Source of the DNA: Pseudomonas sp. 14P_8.1_Bac3
GTDB taxonomy: Bacteria > Pseudomonadota > Gammaproteobacteria > Pseudomonadales > Pseudomonadaceae
Direction of reading: 5' to 3'
DNA: 64,000 nucleotides
NCBI RefSeq assembly: GCF_025466085.1
Contig: NZ_JANLOD010000017.1
Span: 1-64,000, forward strand
Positions within the stretch are counted from its first letter, which is position 1. Every line of letters begins with the position of its first letter. The notes under the pieces were generated by a model. The model worked only from the letters and a program-made list of their open reading frames with translations, searched no databases and had not been told where the DNA came from. Made by a program: the position numbers and the translations under genes. Positions 25,854-33,764 of the stretch are shown here, in pieces.

Positions 25854-26768
25854 ATGCCTGCCAACCACTTCAACACCCACTGCCCCGATTGGGCGACAGC
25901 CCTGCTCAACGGCTTCAGCCAGATTTTCCTCCAGCGCCATCCGCTGTGCGGCCTGCTGTGCCTGCTCGCCATTCTGTTTACCGCACCGGCCCTGCTTGGT
26001 GGCGCGCTGCTCGGCGGTGTCGCCGGGTTGCTGACCGCGCAACGGCGTGGTTACGCCAAGGTTGATCGCCAGGCCGGCCTGTTCAGCTACAACGGCGTCC
26101 TGCTCGGCCTGCTGCTGAGTCTGTATTTCCCCTGGTCCGCGCTCTTGCCATTGCTGATCCTCGCCGCCGGTGGCCTGAGCGCCATGCTCACCCAGCAATG
26201 GCTCAAACGCGCCCGCGTTAGCCAATACCTGCCCGCCTACACCGCACCGTTCGTGGGGATGAGCTGGATCCTGCTGTGCTTTGCCACGCCCTCGACCGAG
26301 GCGCATTTGATCGAGGTCAGCACGCTGAACATGCTCACCGCACCGCTCAAAGGCTTGGGCCAAGTCATGTTTCTCGGTCATCCGCTGGCCGGTGCGATGA
26401 TTGCCGCCGGGTTGCTGATCGCTGATCGCCGCGCATTCTGCTGGGCGATGTTGGCGTCCGTCGCGGGCATGGGCTGGAGCGTGCTGCACCACGACTTCTA
26501 CACCGCACTGCTCGGCCTCGGCGGCTACAACGCCGTGCTCGCCGCCCTCGCCTTCAGTTCGCAGCGGCGTCAACCGTGGCTGCCACTGGTGGGTATCGGC
26601 CTGGCGCTGTTGCTGACGCCGCTGTTCGCCGCCGTCGGCCTGCCCACGCTGACCGCGCCATTCATCCTCGCTTGCTGGCTGATCCGCAGCGCCGTGCAAA
26701 TGTCCGGCAATGCCAGCGTCGAAAGTGCGCCTTGCGCTACCGGGGAGAATCACCCTAGGCTGCGCTGA
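25854..26768 (+). CDS. Urea transporter (UT/SLC14 family)
   Basis: The 304-residue membrane protein has about ten hydrophobic segments arranged as two related halves. Each half holds a conserved segment (GLFSYNGVLLGLLLSLYF near residue 75 and LLGLGGYNAVLAALAF near residue 225), as in bacterial UT channels. It should allow passive urea passage through the inner membrane. No urease or urea-amide genes are nearby. Starts are supported only by the hydrophobic layout; the ribosome site is weak. Confidence 0.82.
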   Translation: MPANHFNTHCPDWATALLNGFSQIFLQRHPLCGLLCLLAILFTAPALLGGALLGGVAGLLTAQRRGYAKVDRQAGLFSYNGVLLGLLLSLYFPWSALLPLLILAAGGLSAMLTQQWLKRARVSQYLPAYTAPFVGMSWILLCFATPSTEAHLIEVSTLNMLTAPLKGLGQVMFLGHPLAGAMIAAGLLIADRRAFCWAMLASVAGMGWSVLHHDFYTALLGLGGYNAVLAALAFSSQRRQPWLPLVGIGLALLLTPLFAAVGLPTLTAPFILACWLIRSAVQMSGNASVESAPCATGENHPRLR

Positions 26769-26789
26769 TCATTGAGTCAGGCGTTTTCC

Positions 26790-27614
26790 ATGGACAGCAG
26801 CAAAAACTGGCGTGAAGAGCTTTACGTCATGGTTTTCCAGAGCGACACCAAAGCGGGACGACGTTTCGACGGCATCCTGCTGTTAATCATCCTCGCCAGC
26901 ATCGTCATCGTGATGCTCGACAGCATCGACTCGATTCATCAGAACTACGCCAACGTGCTGGCGTACATCGAGTGGGGTTTCACGGTCATTTTCGCCATCG
27001 AATACGGCATGCGCCTGTACTGTTCGCCGAAGCCGCTGCGCTATGCGTTCAGCTTCTACGGGCTGGTGGATTTGCTGGCGATCGTGCCGGGCATTCTGGC
27101 GCTGTATTACGCCGATGCGCAGTACCTGCTGATTATCCGGATCATCCGGATGCTGCGGATTTTCCGCGTGCTCAAGCTCAGCCCGTACCTCAAGCAAGCC
27201 AATTACCTGATGTCGGCGCTGCGTGGCAGCAAGCAGAAGATCGTGGTGTTCCTGGTCAGCGTCTGCACGCTGGTCACGGTGTTCGGCACGCTGATGTATG
27301 TCATCGAAGGGCCGGAGCACGGCTTCACCAGCATCCCGAAAGGCATCTACTGGGCTATCGTGACGCTGACCACCGTGGGCTTCGGCGACATCGTGCCCAA
27401 GACCCCGCTGGGCCAAGTGATTTCGTCGCTGGTGATGATCACCGGTTACTCGATCATTGCCGTGCCGACCGGGATTTTCACCGCCGAGCTGGCCAACGCC
27501 ATGCGCGGTGAACAACTGCAGCACGACTGCCCGGTGTGCAAGAAAAACAGCCACGAGCATGGCGCCGCGTTCTGTTCTCGATGCGGAAACGCACTGTTCA
27601 GGAAACTGGAATAA
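26790..27614 (+). CDS. Voltage-gated-type potassium channel with C-terminal zinc ribbon
   Basis: ATG 26790 is chosen over an in-frame TTG at 26772. The 274-residue protein has a six-segment voltage-gated layout. S4 is the arginine-rich IIRIIRMLRIFRVLKLSPYL, the pore helix and filter are TLTTVGFGDIVPKTP, and S6 follows. The C-terminus adds CPVCKKNSHEHGAAFCSRCG, a four-cysteine zinc-ribbon-like element. It probably mediates K+ flux in response to membrane potential. The gene is monocistronic or weakly coupled to the urea transporter 21 bases upstream. Confidence 0.9.
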   Translation: MDSSKNWREELYVMVFQSDTKAGRRFDGILLLIILASIVIVMLDSIDSIHQNYANVLAYIEWGFTVIFAIEYGMRLYCSPKPLRYAFSFYGLVDLLAIVPGILALYYADAQYLLIIRIIRMLRIFRVLKLSPYLKQANYLMSALRGSKQKIVVFLVSVCTLVTVFGTLMYVIEGPEHGFTSIPKGIYWAIVTLTTVGFGDIVPKTPLGQVISSLVMITGYSIIAVPTGIFTAELANAMRGEQLQHDCPVCKKNSHEHGAAFCSRCGNALFRKLE

Positions 27615-27707
27615 GCAAAGTGCTTTTTAATCTTTAAAGGACTATGCAAGCCCAGTTATAGTCGCTGGCAAATTGCCTCATTTTTAAAATAGAACAAGGA
27701 ATGCGTG

Positions 27708-28703
27708 GTGAAAAAACTCTTTGGCGCCTCACTTCTGGCCGCTGGCCTGGCATTGACCAGCGTGGCTCAGGCTGCACCGACCCTGCTCAACGTTTCCTAC
27801 GACGTGATGCGAGATTTCTACAAGGACTACAACGCCGCCTTCCAGAAGCACTGGCAAGCCGAGCACAACGAGAACATCACCCTGCAGATGTCGTTCGGCG
27901 GTTCCAGCAAACAGGCTCGCTCGGTCATCGACGGCCTGCCGGCTGACGTCATCACCATGAACATGGCCACCGACATCAACGCCCTGGCGGACAACGGCAA
28001 ACTGGTCCCGGACAACTGGGTGACCCGCCTGCCGAACAACAGCGCGCCCTTCACCTCGGCCACCGTGTTCATCGTCCGCAAAGGCAACCCGAAAGCCCTG
28101 AAAGACTGGCCGGATCTGCTCAAGGATGGCGTACAGGTCATCGTGCCGAACCCGAAAACCTCGGGTAACGGCCGCTACACCTACCTCTCGGCCTGGGGCT
28201 ATGTGCTGAAAAACGGCGGTGACGAGAACAAGGCCAAGGTCTTCGTCGGCAAGCTGTTCAAACAAGCACCCGTGCTCGATACCGGTGGCCGCGCCGCCAC
28301 CACCACCTTCATGACCAACCAGATCGGCGACGTGCTGGTGACCTTCGAAAACGAAGCGGAAATGATTGCCCGCGAGTTTGGTCGTGACCAGTTCGAAGTC
28401 ATCTACCCAAGCGTTTCCGCTGAAGCCGAACCGCCGGTGTCCGTGGTCGACAAAGTGGTCGAGAAAAAAGGCACCCGCGCTGCCGCCGAGGAATACCTGA
28501 AGTACCTGTGGTCGCCGGAAGGCCAGGAAATTGCCGCCGCCAACTACCTGCGGCCGCGTGACCCGGCGGTGCTGGCCAAGTACACCGACCGCTTCCCGAA
28601 AGTGGATTTCCTCTCGGTCGAGAAGACCTTTGGTGACTGGCGCACCGTGCAGAAGACCCACTTCAATGATGGCGGGATCTTTGATCAGATTTATGCTCAG
28701 TAA
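27708..28703 (+). CDS. cysP: Sulfate/thiosulfate ABC transporter periplasmic binding protein
   Basis: The GTG at 27708 lies seven bases after AAGGA; a GTG directly before it (27705) and ATG 27701 are alternatives. The 331-residue precursor has a signal peptide ending AQA-AP and the family markers LLNVSYDVMRDFYKDYN, SFGGSSKQAR, NPKTSGNGRYTYL and FVTFENEAEM-like DVLVTFENEAE. It binds sulfate or thiosulfate in the periplasm. The permease and ATPase genes do not follow; the gene ends at a strong terminator. By position it matches P. aeruginosa CysP rather than Sbp, from memory. Confidence 0.88.
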   Translation: MKKLFGASLLAAGLALTSVAQAAPTLLNVSYDVMRDFYKDYNAAFQKHWQAEHNENITLQMSFGGSSKQARSVIDGLPADVITMNMATDINALADNGKLVPDNWVTRLPNNSAPFTSATVFIVRKGNPKALKDWPDLLKDGVQVIVPNPKTSGNGRYTYLSAWGYVLKNGGDENKAKVFVGKLFKQAPVLDTGGRAATTTFMTNQIGDVLVTFENEAEMIAREFGRDQFEVIYPSVSAEAEPPVSVVDKVVEKKGTRAAAEEYLKYLWSPEGQEIAAANYLRPRDPAVLAKYTDRFPKVDFLSVEKTFGDWRTVQKTHFNDGGIFDQIYAQ

Positions 28704-28720
28704 GCGCTGACCGCTTAACG

Positions 28721-28751
28721 AAAAAGGCGACCTGTGCAGGTCGCCTTTTTT
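28721..28751 (+). terminator. Intrinsic terminator after cysP
   Basis: GGCGACCTG and CAGGTCGCC pair in a 9-bp stem with a two-base tip (four-base loop if the closing pair opens), followed by TTTTTT. It is 22 bases after the stop codon. Confidence 0.92.
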
Positions 28752-28771
28752 GTGGCCGATGAAATTCCCTT

Positions 28772-28859
28772 GTGGGAGCGGGCTTGCTCGCGAAGGCGGT
28801 GTGTCAGTCAACATCCCTAGCGCCTGACACACCGTCTTCGCGAGCAAGCCCGCTCCCAC
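28772..28859. repeat. REP doublet between cysP and the DUF5666-like gene (GTGGG-first, 88 bp)
   Basis: Perfect cores at 28772-28794 and 28837-28859. The spacer is almost identical to that of the hyi/glxR doublet (GGTGTGTCAGTCAACATCCC shared), showing recent common descent of the whole 88-bp unit. Confidence 0.93.
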
Positions 28860-28879
28860 CCGGGGTTTCCATAGGGGCA

Positions 28880-29509
28880 TTACATCGGCGGTGTGACGCC
28901 ATCCTTGCCGGCCGAGATGGACTGCGCCGTCAGCGTCCCGTCGGCACTCTGCGTGACAAACGTCACGATCTTCACCCCGACTTTCAGCAAGCTGCGATCC
29001 CCCGGCATCAGGTTGACGATCGGCACGTCCTCCGGCACCAGGATTTTCTGCTGGCCGCCCTTGTAGTTGACGGTCAGCACACGACCATTGCTGACCACCA
29101 GGTCGCCAACGCTGCCATTGGTCATGCTGCTGCCCTTGCCCAGATCGAACGGCCGATGACCGTCGCCGCTGCCGGCCAGTTCCGGTGGGAAGACGTGGAC
29201 TTCCAGCGCCTTGAGCGTGCCATCTTCCTGCGGCATGGCCGCCGAGCCGATGTAGCTGCCGGGCTTGATGTCTTCGATGTTGGCCAGGGTGACCGCGCGA
29301 ACTTTCGTGTCGGCAGTCAGATTGACGACCACGTTTTCGCCGCTGTTGGCGTGGACCTTCAAAGCGTCGGGGCTGACCCCGGTGATCTCGCCGCGTACGC
29401 CGATGCGCAGGCCCGGCGCGTCAGCCGCCTGGGCCAGACCTGCCGCAAACAAACCAATCAAACCGACAACTGAAGCGCCGCGCAGCCAGTGACGGAACAT
29501 TGCGTTCAT
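28880..29509 (-). CDS. Exported DUF5666-like protein of unknown function
   Basis: ATG 29509 has GGAAGG upstream and starts a signal peptide (MNAMFRHWLRGASVVGLIGL, cleavage near AQA-AD). The mature protein of about 180 residues is made of short beta-strand units such as GVRGEITGVSPDALKVHANSGENV and TADTKVRAVTLANIEDIKPG, similar to DUF5666 OB-like repeats. No enzyme motif is visible. It is divergent from the MFS gene. Confidence 0.65.
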   Translation of the reverse strand: MNAMFRHWLRGASVVGLIGLFAAGLAQAADAPGLRIGVRGEITGVSPDALKVHANSGENVVVNLTADTKVRAVTLANIEDIKPGSYIGSAAMPQEDGTLKALEVHVFPPELAGSGDGHRPFDLGKGSSMTNGSVGDLVVSNGRVLTVNYKGGQQKILVPEDVPIVNLMPGDRSLLKVGVKIVTFVTQSADGTLTAQSISAGKDGVTPPM

Positions 29510-29567
29510 GAAAGTGCCCTTCCGGTGATGAATCGTGAAGAGAGAACATAAGCACGCTATCGAACAA

Positions 29568-29679
29568 GATGTAAGTGAATGTATCATCGAACCTGGAAAT
29601 TATGTCGCAGAACTCATCGGCCCACCGCACAAGTCGGCGTCGCTCATTCCGCAAGGGAATGATTGCCAACACTTACATC
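29568..29679. promoter_or_regulatory. Pair of 10-bp inverted half-sites between divergent genes
   Basis: GATGTAAGTG (29568-29577) and its exact complement CACTTACATC (29670-29679) are 92 bases apart in the 234-base space between the DUF5666-like and MFS genes. They may be operators of one regulator acting on both promoters. A small hairpin CATTCC-GCAAG-GGAATG lies at 29645-29661 between them. Confidence 0.35.
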
Positions 29680-29743
29680 CCTTCTGCCGTTTCGGCCCGC
29701 CGCTTAGCCTGCGCCCATCCCATTTTGCTCAGCGAGACACGTT

Positions 29744-30949
29744 ATGAACCCAGCGAACCAGGTGCCCCACGGTGCCGCGACAATGACCCAAGGCATGGTG
29801 CTGCTGTTCGCCTTTTGCTGCGGCGCCATTGTCGCCAACATTTACTACGCCCAACCGATCATCGGCCTGATCGCGCCGGACATCGGCCTCAGCAACACCA
29901 TGGCCAGCCTGATCGTTTCGCTGACCCAGATCGGTTACGCGCTGGGCCTGTTTTTCCTGGTGCCGCTGGGGGATCTGTTGGAGAACCGCCGGTTGATGAT
30001 CATCACCACCCTGGTGGCGATTGCCAGCCTGTTGGGCGCGGCACTCACCGATCAACCGAATGTGTTTCTGCTGATCTCGTTGCTGGTGGGGTTCAGTTCG
30101 GTGTCGGTACAGATCCTGATCCCCCTGGCCGCGCACCTTGCGCCGGAAGCGACCCGTGGCCGGGTGGTGGGCGGCATCATGGGCGGTTTGCTGTTGGGGA
30201 TTCTGTTGGCGCGGCCAGTGTCCAGCGTGGTGGCCGACCACTTTGGCTGGCGCGCGATGTTCGTGATTGCGGCGGCGTTGATGGCGGCGATCAGTATCGT
30301 GCTCGCCGTGACCATCCCCAAACGCCAGCCTGATCACAGTGCTTCCTATGGTCAGTTGCTGGGCTCGCTGTGGACACTGCTGCGCCAGCAACCGGTATTG
30401 CGTCAGCGCGCGTTTTATCAGGGCTGCCTGTTCGCGACCTTCAGCCTGTTCTGGACCGCCGTGCCGCTGGAACTGGCGCGCAACCATGGTCTGTCGCAAA
30501 CCCAGATCGCGATCTTCGCGCTGGTGGGCGCCATTGGCGCAATCGCCGCGCCCATCGCCGGTCGACTGGCCGACGCCGGACATACCCGCATTGCGTCGCT
30601 GCTGGCCTTGCTGTTCGCCAGCCTGAGCTTCCTGCCCGCGTTCATCCATCCGGCCTACAGCGTCATTGGCCTTGCCGTCACCGGCGTGGTCCTCGACTTC
30701 TGCGTGCAGATGAACATGGTCCTCGGCCAACGCGCGGTCTACGCCCTCGACGCCAAAAGCCGCAGCCGCCTGAATGCGCTGTACATGACCAGCATCTTCA
30801 TCGGCGGCGCATTGGGTTCGTCGGTGGCCAGCCCGGTGTATGAACAGGGCGGCTGGCTGTGGATCGTAATCGTGGGAAGCGCGTTTCCGTTATTGGCGTT
30901 GTTGCGGTTCCTGAGCGTTGCGCAGAAGCCTTCACTGGCCACGGCATAA
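29744..30949 (+). CDS. MFS transporter (12 TM, drug/metabolite efflux type)
   Basis: The 401-residue protein has twelve hydrophobic segments in two halves and the MFS loop motif after TM2 (PLGDLLENRRLM). The first half is typical of the inner-membrane efflux permeases (YYAQPIIGLIAPDIGLSNTMASLIVSLTQIGYALGLFF-type region, residues about 30-70). Substrate unknown. The ATG at 29744 is the first in frame after the control region. Ends at a hairpin terminator. Confidence 0.85.
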   Translation: MNPANQVPHGAATMTQGMVLLFAFCCGAIVANIYYAQPIIGLIAPDIGLSNTMASLIVSLTQIGYALGLFFLVPLGDLLENRRLMIITTLVAIASLLGAALTDQPNVFLLISLLVGFSSVSVQILIPLAAHLAPEATRGRVVGGIMGGLLLGILLARPVSSVVADHFGWRAMFVIAAALMAAISIVLAVTIPKRQPDHSASYGQLLGSLWTLLRQQPVLRQRAFYQGCLFATFSLFWTAVPLELARNHGLSQTQIAIFALVGAIGAIAAPIAGRLADAGHTRIASLLALLFASLSFLPAFIHPAYSVIGLAVTGVVLDFCVQMNMVLGQRAVYALDAKSRSRLNALYMTSIFIGGALGSSVASPVYEQGGWLWIVIVGSAFPLLALLRFLSVAQKPSLATA

Positions 30950-30957
30950 AGACGCCA

Positions 30958-30992
30958 AACGCCTCGCGGCGTTGCCGCGAAGGCGTTGTTTT
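30958..30992 (+). terminator. Intrinsic terminator after the MFS gene
   Basis: AACGCCTCGCGGC pairs with GCCGCGAAGGCGTT (one bulged A) around the loop GTT and is followed by GTTTTAC. It lies eight bases after the stop codon. Confidence 0.8.
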
Positions 30993-31113
30993 ACAGAGTG
31001 TGATAGGAGCGAGGACGGCCATTCAAAAATGATGTCGCCTGACCCACCGCTTTCGAGAACAGGCTCGCACCCTCAATGGAACGGGGTGGCCCGATCAGAT
31101 TGCGGTACGCATG

Positions 31114-31138
31114 AAAAAGGCGACCCGATGGTCGCCTT
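31114..31138 (-). terminator. Intrinsic terminator of the ccm operon
   Basis: Read on the minus strand, AAGGCGACC-ATCG-GGTCGCCTT is followed by TTTC. It lies a few bases after the stop of the small lipoprotein gene, the last gene of the ccm operon. Confidence 0.85.
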
Positions 31139-31143
31139 GTTCA

Positions 31144-31548
31144 TTACTGCCCGAACTGCCTGCCCAAGCCACCCGGCACGCCATGGATGTCGGTCTCTTC
31201 CCATGGCCCGTTGGGGCTGATCGAGCGGCTCCAGCCGTTGTCCCAACGGTAATACGTGCGCTGGCGGTAGAAGGTGTTGGTCTGGTCATCCAGCACATAC
31301 ACGCCAAGCTTCGGATCCCAATGGCTGTTGCCACCCGGCGGCGGCGCGAAGCTGGCGGAGGTGCGTGGCAATGGCTTGGCGGGTTTGGCTGGAACGCCCG
31401 GCTTGCCCGGAGTGGGTGAGGTCGAAGGCGTAGGGCTGGGCTGCGAGGGCGGAATCGGTGGCAGCGGCGCCGGCTCGGGCCGCTGGACCGCACACGCGCT
31501 TAACCCCAGAACCATGCTGAGCAGGGTGATACGTGCGATAGCGGTCAT
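31144..31548 (-). CDS. Small proline-rich lipoprotein at the end of the ccm operon
   Basis: The 134-residue precursor has a lipobox LSAC (Cys19) after a short hydrophobic signal. A low-complexity Pro/Ser/Thr/Ala stretch (about residues 22-65) follows, then a compact aromatic C-terminal part (GVYVLDDQTNTFYRQRTYYRWDNGWSRS). The function is unknown. It starts 13 bases after ccmI and ends at the terminator, so it is transcribed with ccm. Confidence 0.7.
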   Translation of the reverse strand: MTAIARITLLSMVLGLSACAVQRPEPAPLPPIPPSQPSPTPSTSPTPGKPGVPAKPAKPLPRTSASFAPPPGGNSHWDPKLGVYVLDDQTNTFYRQRTYYRWDNGWSRSISPNGPWEETDIHGVPGGLGRQFGQ

Positions 31549-31561
31549 GGTGGGTTTCCTG

Positions 31562-32764
31562 TCATTGGTCCGGACTGTCGATAGTCAGTGTCTGCGGCGC
31601 GGTGGTGCTGCTGGCCAGGGGCTGGCTGCGACCGATCCATTCGCCGGCAGTCGGTTGGCCGGCGCGTGAGACGCGTGCAACCAGTTGGACTTCAGGGAAG
31701 TTCGACAGTTTCAACTGCGGCATCATCGCGTCGGCATCGCCGAGTTCGACGGTCACCGGCAAGTCGGCCACGGTCAGGCGTTTGGCCGCCAGCGGTGCCG
31801 GCGGGCCGGACGTGGCGCGGGCAAAAATGAACACGCTGTCGCCCGGCTGCACCTTGGCCCTGAGCTCCGGTGCCAGATCGACGCTGACCTTGAGCAACGC
31901 CCCGGCCTTGGCCGCAGGCGCCTGGGCCACCTTGCCGCCGCTGGCTTCGAGCTTCTCGCTGGCCCGGGCAATCCCGCCTTGCAGTGCGGCGCGAGAATTG
32001 TCCTCCGGCGGCAATTGCGTCAGCAGGCGGTTCCAGTAGTCGATGGCGTCTTGATAACGCTCACTCTCAAACGCGGCGATGCCGAGCAGGCCCAGGCTGG
32101 TGACTTCTTTCGGATCGGCTTTCAATGCTTCGTCAGTCAGCGCCTGAACCTTGTCCGACCATTTCTTGCCATCGGCGAAGTACTGAGCCTGCGCCCATTG
32201 CCCCAGCAATTCAGGCTGACGACCGGCCAGGTTCACCGTGCGTTCGAAGACCTTCGCTGCGTCCGCGGGACGGTCCTGCGCCATGTAGGTCCGACCCAGG
32301 AAATACAGGCCTTCCGCAGAATCCGGCTGGGCTGCAACGGCGCGCTCCAGGCGACGGGTCATCTCTTCCATCGACTGCGGCGCCTGGGAGAATTCCCGGG
32401 TCAGTTCAACTTTGTCGCTGGCGCCGAAATGCAGATACAGACCCAGCCCCAGCACCGGCACCAGGATCGCCGCCAGTAACGGCAGCGGTTTGCCCAAGCG
32501 CGACACCCGCGGTGCCTCGACCCCTTCAGTGTCGGCGAGCAGCTCACGGGCCGCTTCGGCACGACCGGTGTCCATTTGTGCGGTGTCGAGAACGCCCTCT
32601 TCCTGCTGAGTCTGCAACTCGGCCACGCGCTCCTGATACAGCGCGACGTTCAGGGCAGTACGATCCTCTTCGAGCTGAGCGCGACGGCCACGCAGGACGG
32701 GGATCAACAGAAAACTCAGGGCAACCAGAAGCAGCAGACCTGCAGCAAGCCAGAAATCAATCAT
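31562..32764 (-). CDS. ccmI: Cytochrome c maturation protein CcmI
   Basis: The 400-residue protein has two N-terminal membrane helices (residues 1-25 and about 95-115) and a loop with coiled-coil character. TPR-like repeats follow ([29 protein letters not shown] and neighbours, about 140-270), then a beta-rich C-terminal domain. CcmI is the apocytochrome c chaperone delivering substrate to CcmFH. Start overlaps ccmH by 4 bases. Confidence 0.92.
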   Translation of the reverse strand: MIDFWLAAGLLLLVALSFLLIPVLRGRRAQLEEDRTALNVALYQERVAELQTQQEEGVLDTAQMDTGRAEAARELLADTEGVEAPRVSRLGKPLPLLAAILVPVLGLGLYLHFGASDKVELTREFSQAPQSMEEMTRRLERAVAAQPDSAEGLYFLGRTYMAQDRPADAAKVFERTVNLAGRQPELLGQWAQAQYFADGKKWSDKVQALTDEALKADPKEVTSLGLLGIAAFESERYQDAIDYWNRLLTQLPPEDNSRAALQGGIARASEKLEASGGKVAQAPAAKAGALLKVSVDLAPELRAKVQPGDSVFIFARATSGPPAPLAAKRLTVADLPVTVELGDADAMMPQLKLSNFPEVQLVARVSRAGQPTAGEWIGRSQPLASSTTAPQTLTIDSPDQ

Positions 32765-33231
32765 TCTTGGTTTTTATCCAACAGGTGGTCGAGGCGCTGG
32801 CGCTCCTCGGCAGAAAGCGCGTCCCGGGTATCCGCAGGTTGCACGCGGCGACGGCGGACGATCACGGCGATGATCACGAAACCGCCCAGCAACAAGCCGG
32901 CCGGGCCGAACCAGAGCAAAGCGGTCTTGGCGTTGAGGGCAGGTTTGTAGCGGACGAAATCACCGTAGCGGTCGACCATGAAGTCGATGATCTGTTGATT
33001 GTCCTTGCCCTCGCCCAACATGCGGAAAATCTCTTTGCGCAGGTCGGCGGCGATCGGGGCATTGGAGTCGGCGATGTCCTGATTCTGGCACTTGGGGCAA
33101 CGCAGCTCCTTGGTCAGCTCGCGAAAACGTTCGCGATCGCTGTCCTTGGCGAACTCGTAAGTGTCGATGGCGGCGTGCGCCACGCCCGCCATGCTCAAGC
33201 CCAGCACGACGGCAGCGATCCAGCGCTTCAT
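32761..33231 (-). CDS. ccmH: Cytochrome c maturation thiol protein CcmH
   Basis: The 156-residue protein has a signal peptide (cleaved near AHA-AI), the heme-ligation redox motif [17 protein letters not shown], a three-helix domain ([31 protein letters not shown]), one membrane helix near residues 105-125, and a short basic tail. It reduces or holds the apocytochrome CXXCH cysteines. Overlaps ccmG and ccmI by 4 bases each. Confidence 0.94.
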   Translation of the reverse strand: MKRWIAAVVLGLSMAGVAHAAIDTYEFAKDSDRERFRELTKELRCPKCQNQDIADSNAPIAADLRKEIFRMLGEGKDNQQIIDFMVDRYGDFVRYKPALNAKTALLWFGPAGLLLGGFVIIAVIVRRRRVQPADTRDALSAEERQRLDHLLDKNQE

Positions 33232-33764
33232 GGCTTGGCCTCGTCGACCAGGGCCTGGTACTTGGCCGCCAGTTTTTCCCGCCAGACCTGCTCGTCGATC
33301 ACACCGACGTACTTGTCGCGGATGATGCCCTTGGCGTCGATGAAGAAGGTTTCCGGCGCGCCGTACACGCCCAGGTTCAGGCCCAGCGTGCCGGCGTCAT
33401 CACGGATATCCAGTTGATACGGGTTGTGGAATTCCGTCAGCCACTTCAAGGCGTCGGTGTTGACGTCCTTGTAGTTGATGCCGTAGATCACCACGCCCTT
33501 TTCGGCGAGTTTGTTCAGCACCGGGTGTTCGACCCGGCAGGAAATGCACCAGGTGCCCCACACGTTGACCAGCGCCGGCTTACCGACAATGTCAGCCCTG
33601 GTCAGGGTCTTGTCGCCCTGCACCGCCGGCAGGGAAAACTCCGGGAACGGCTTGCCGATCATCGCCGACGGCAACTCGGCCGGGTCGAGGTACAACCCGC
33701 GGTACAGAAAAACAGCCACCACCAGGAAAATCGCCAGTGGCAGCAGCATCAACCAACGTCTCAT
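33228..33764 (-). CDS. ccmG: Thiol:disulfide interchange protein DsbE/CcmG
   Basis: The 178-residue membrane-tethered thioredoxin has an N-terminal anchor (residues 1-22), the family motif GKPFPEFSLPAV, the active site WGTWCISCRVEHP and the GVYGAPETFFID cis-proline region. It keeps CcmH and apocytochrome thiols reduced in the periplasm. It overlaps ccmF and ccmH by 4 bases. Confidence 0.95.
   Translation of the reverse strand: MRRWLMLLPLAIFLVVAVFLYRGLYLDPAELPSAMIGKPFPEFSLPAVQGDKTLTRADIVGKPALVNVWGTWCISCRVEHPVLNKLAEKGVVIYGINYKDVNTDALKWLTEFHNPYQLDIRDDAGTLGLNLGVYGAPETFFIDAKGIIRDKYVGVIDEQVWREKLAAKYQALVDEAKP

Noticed and set aside
31051..31070. REP-like TTTCGAGAACAGGCTCGCAC before the ccm terminator
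   Set aside because: Too degenerate and single; listed only as a possible fossil.
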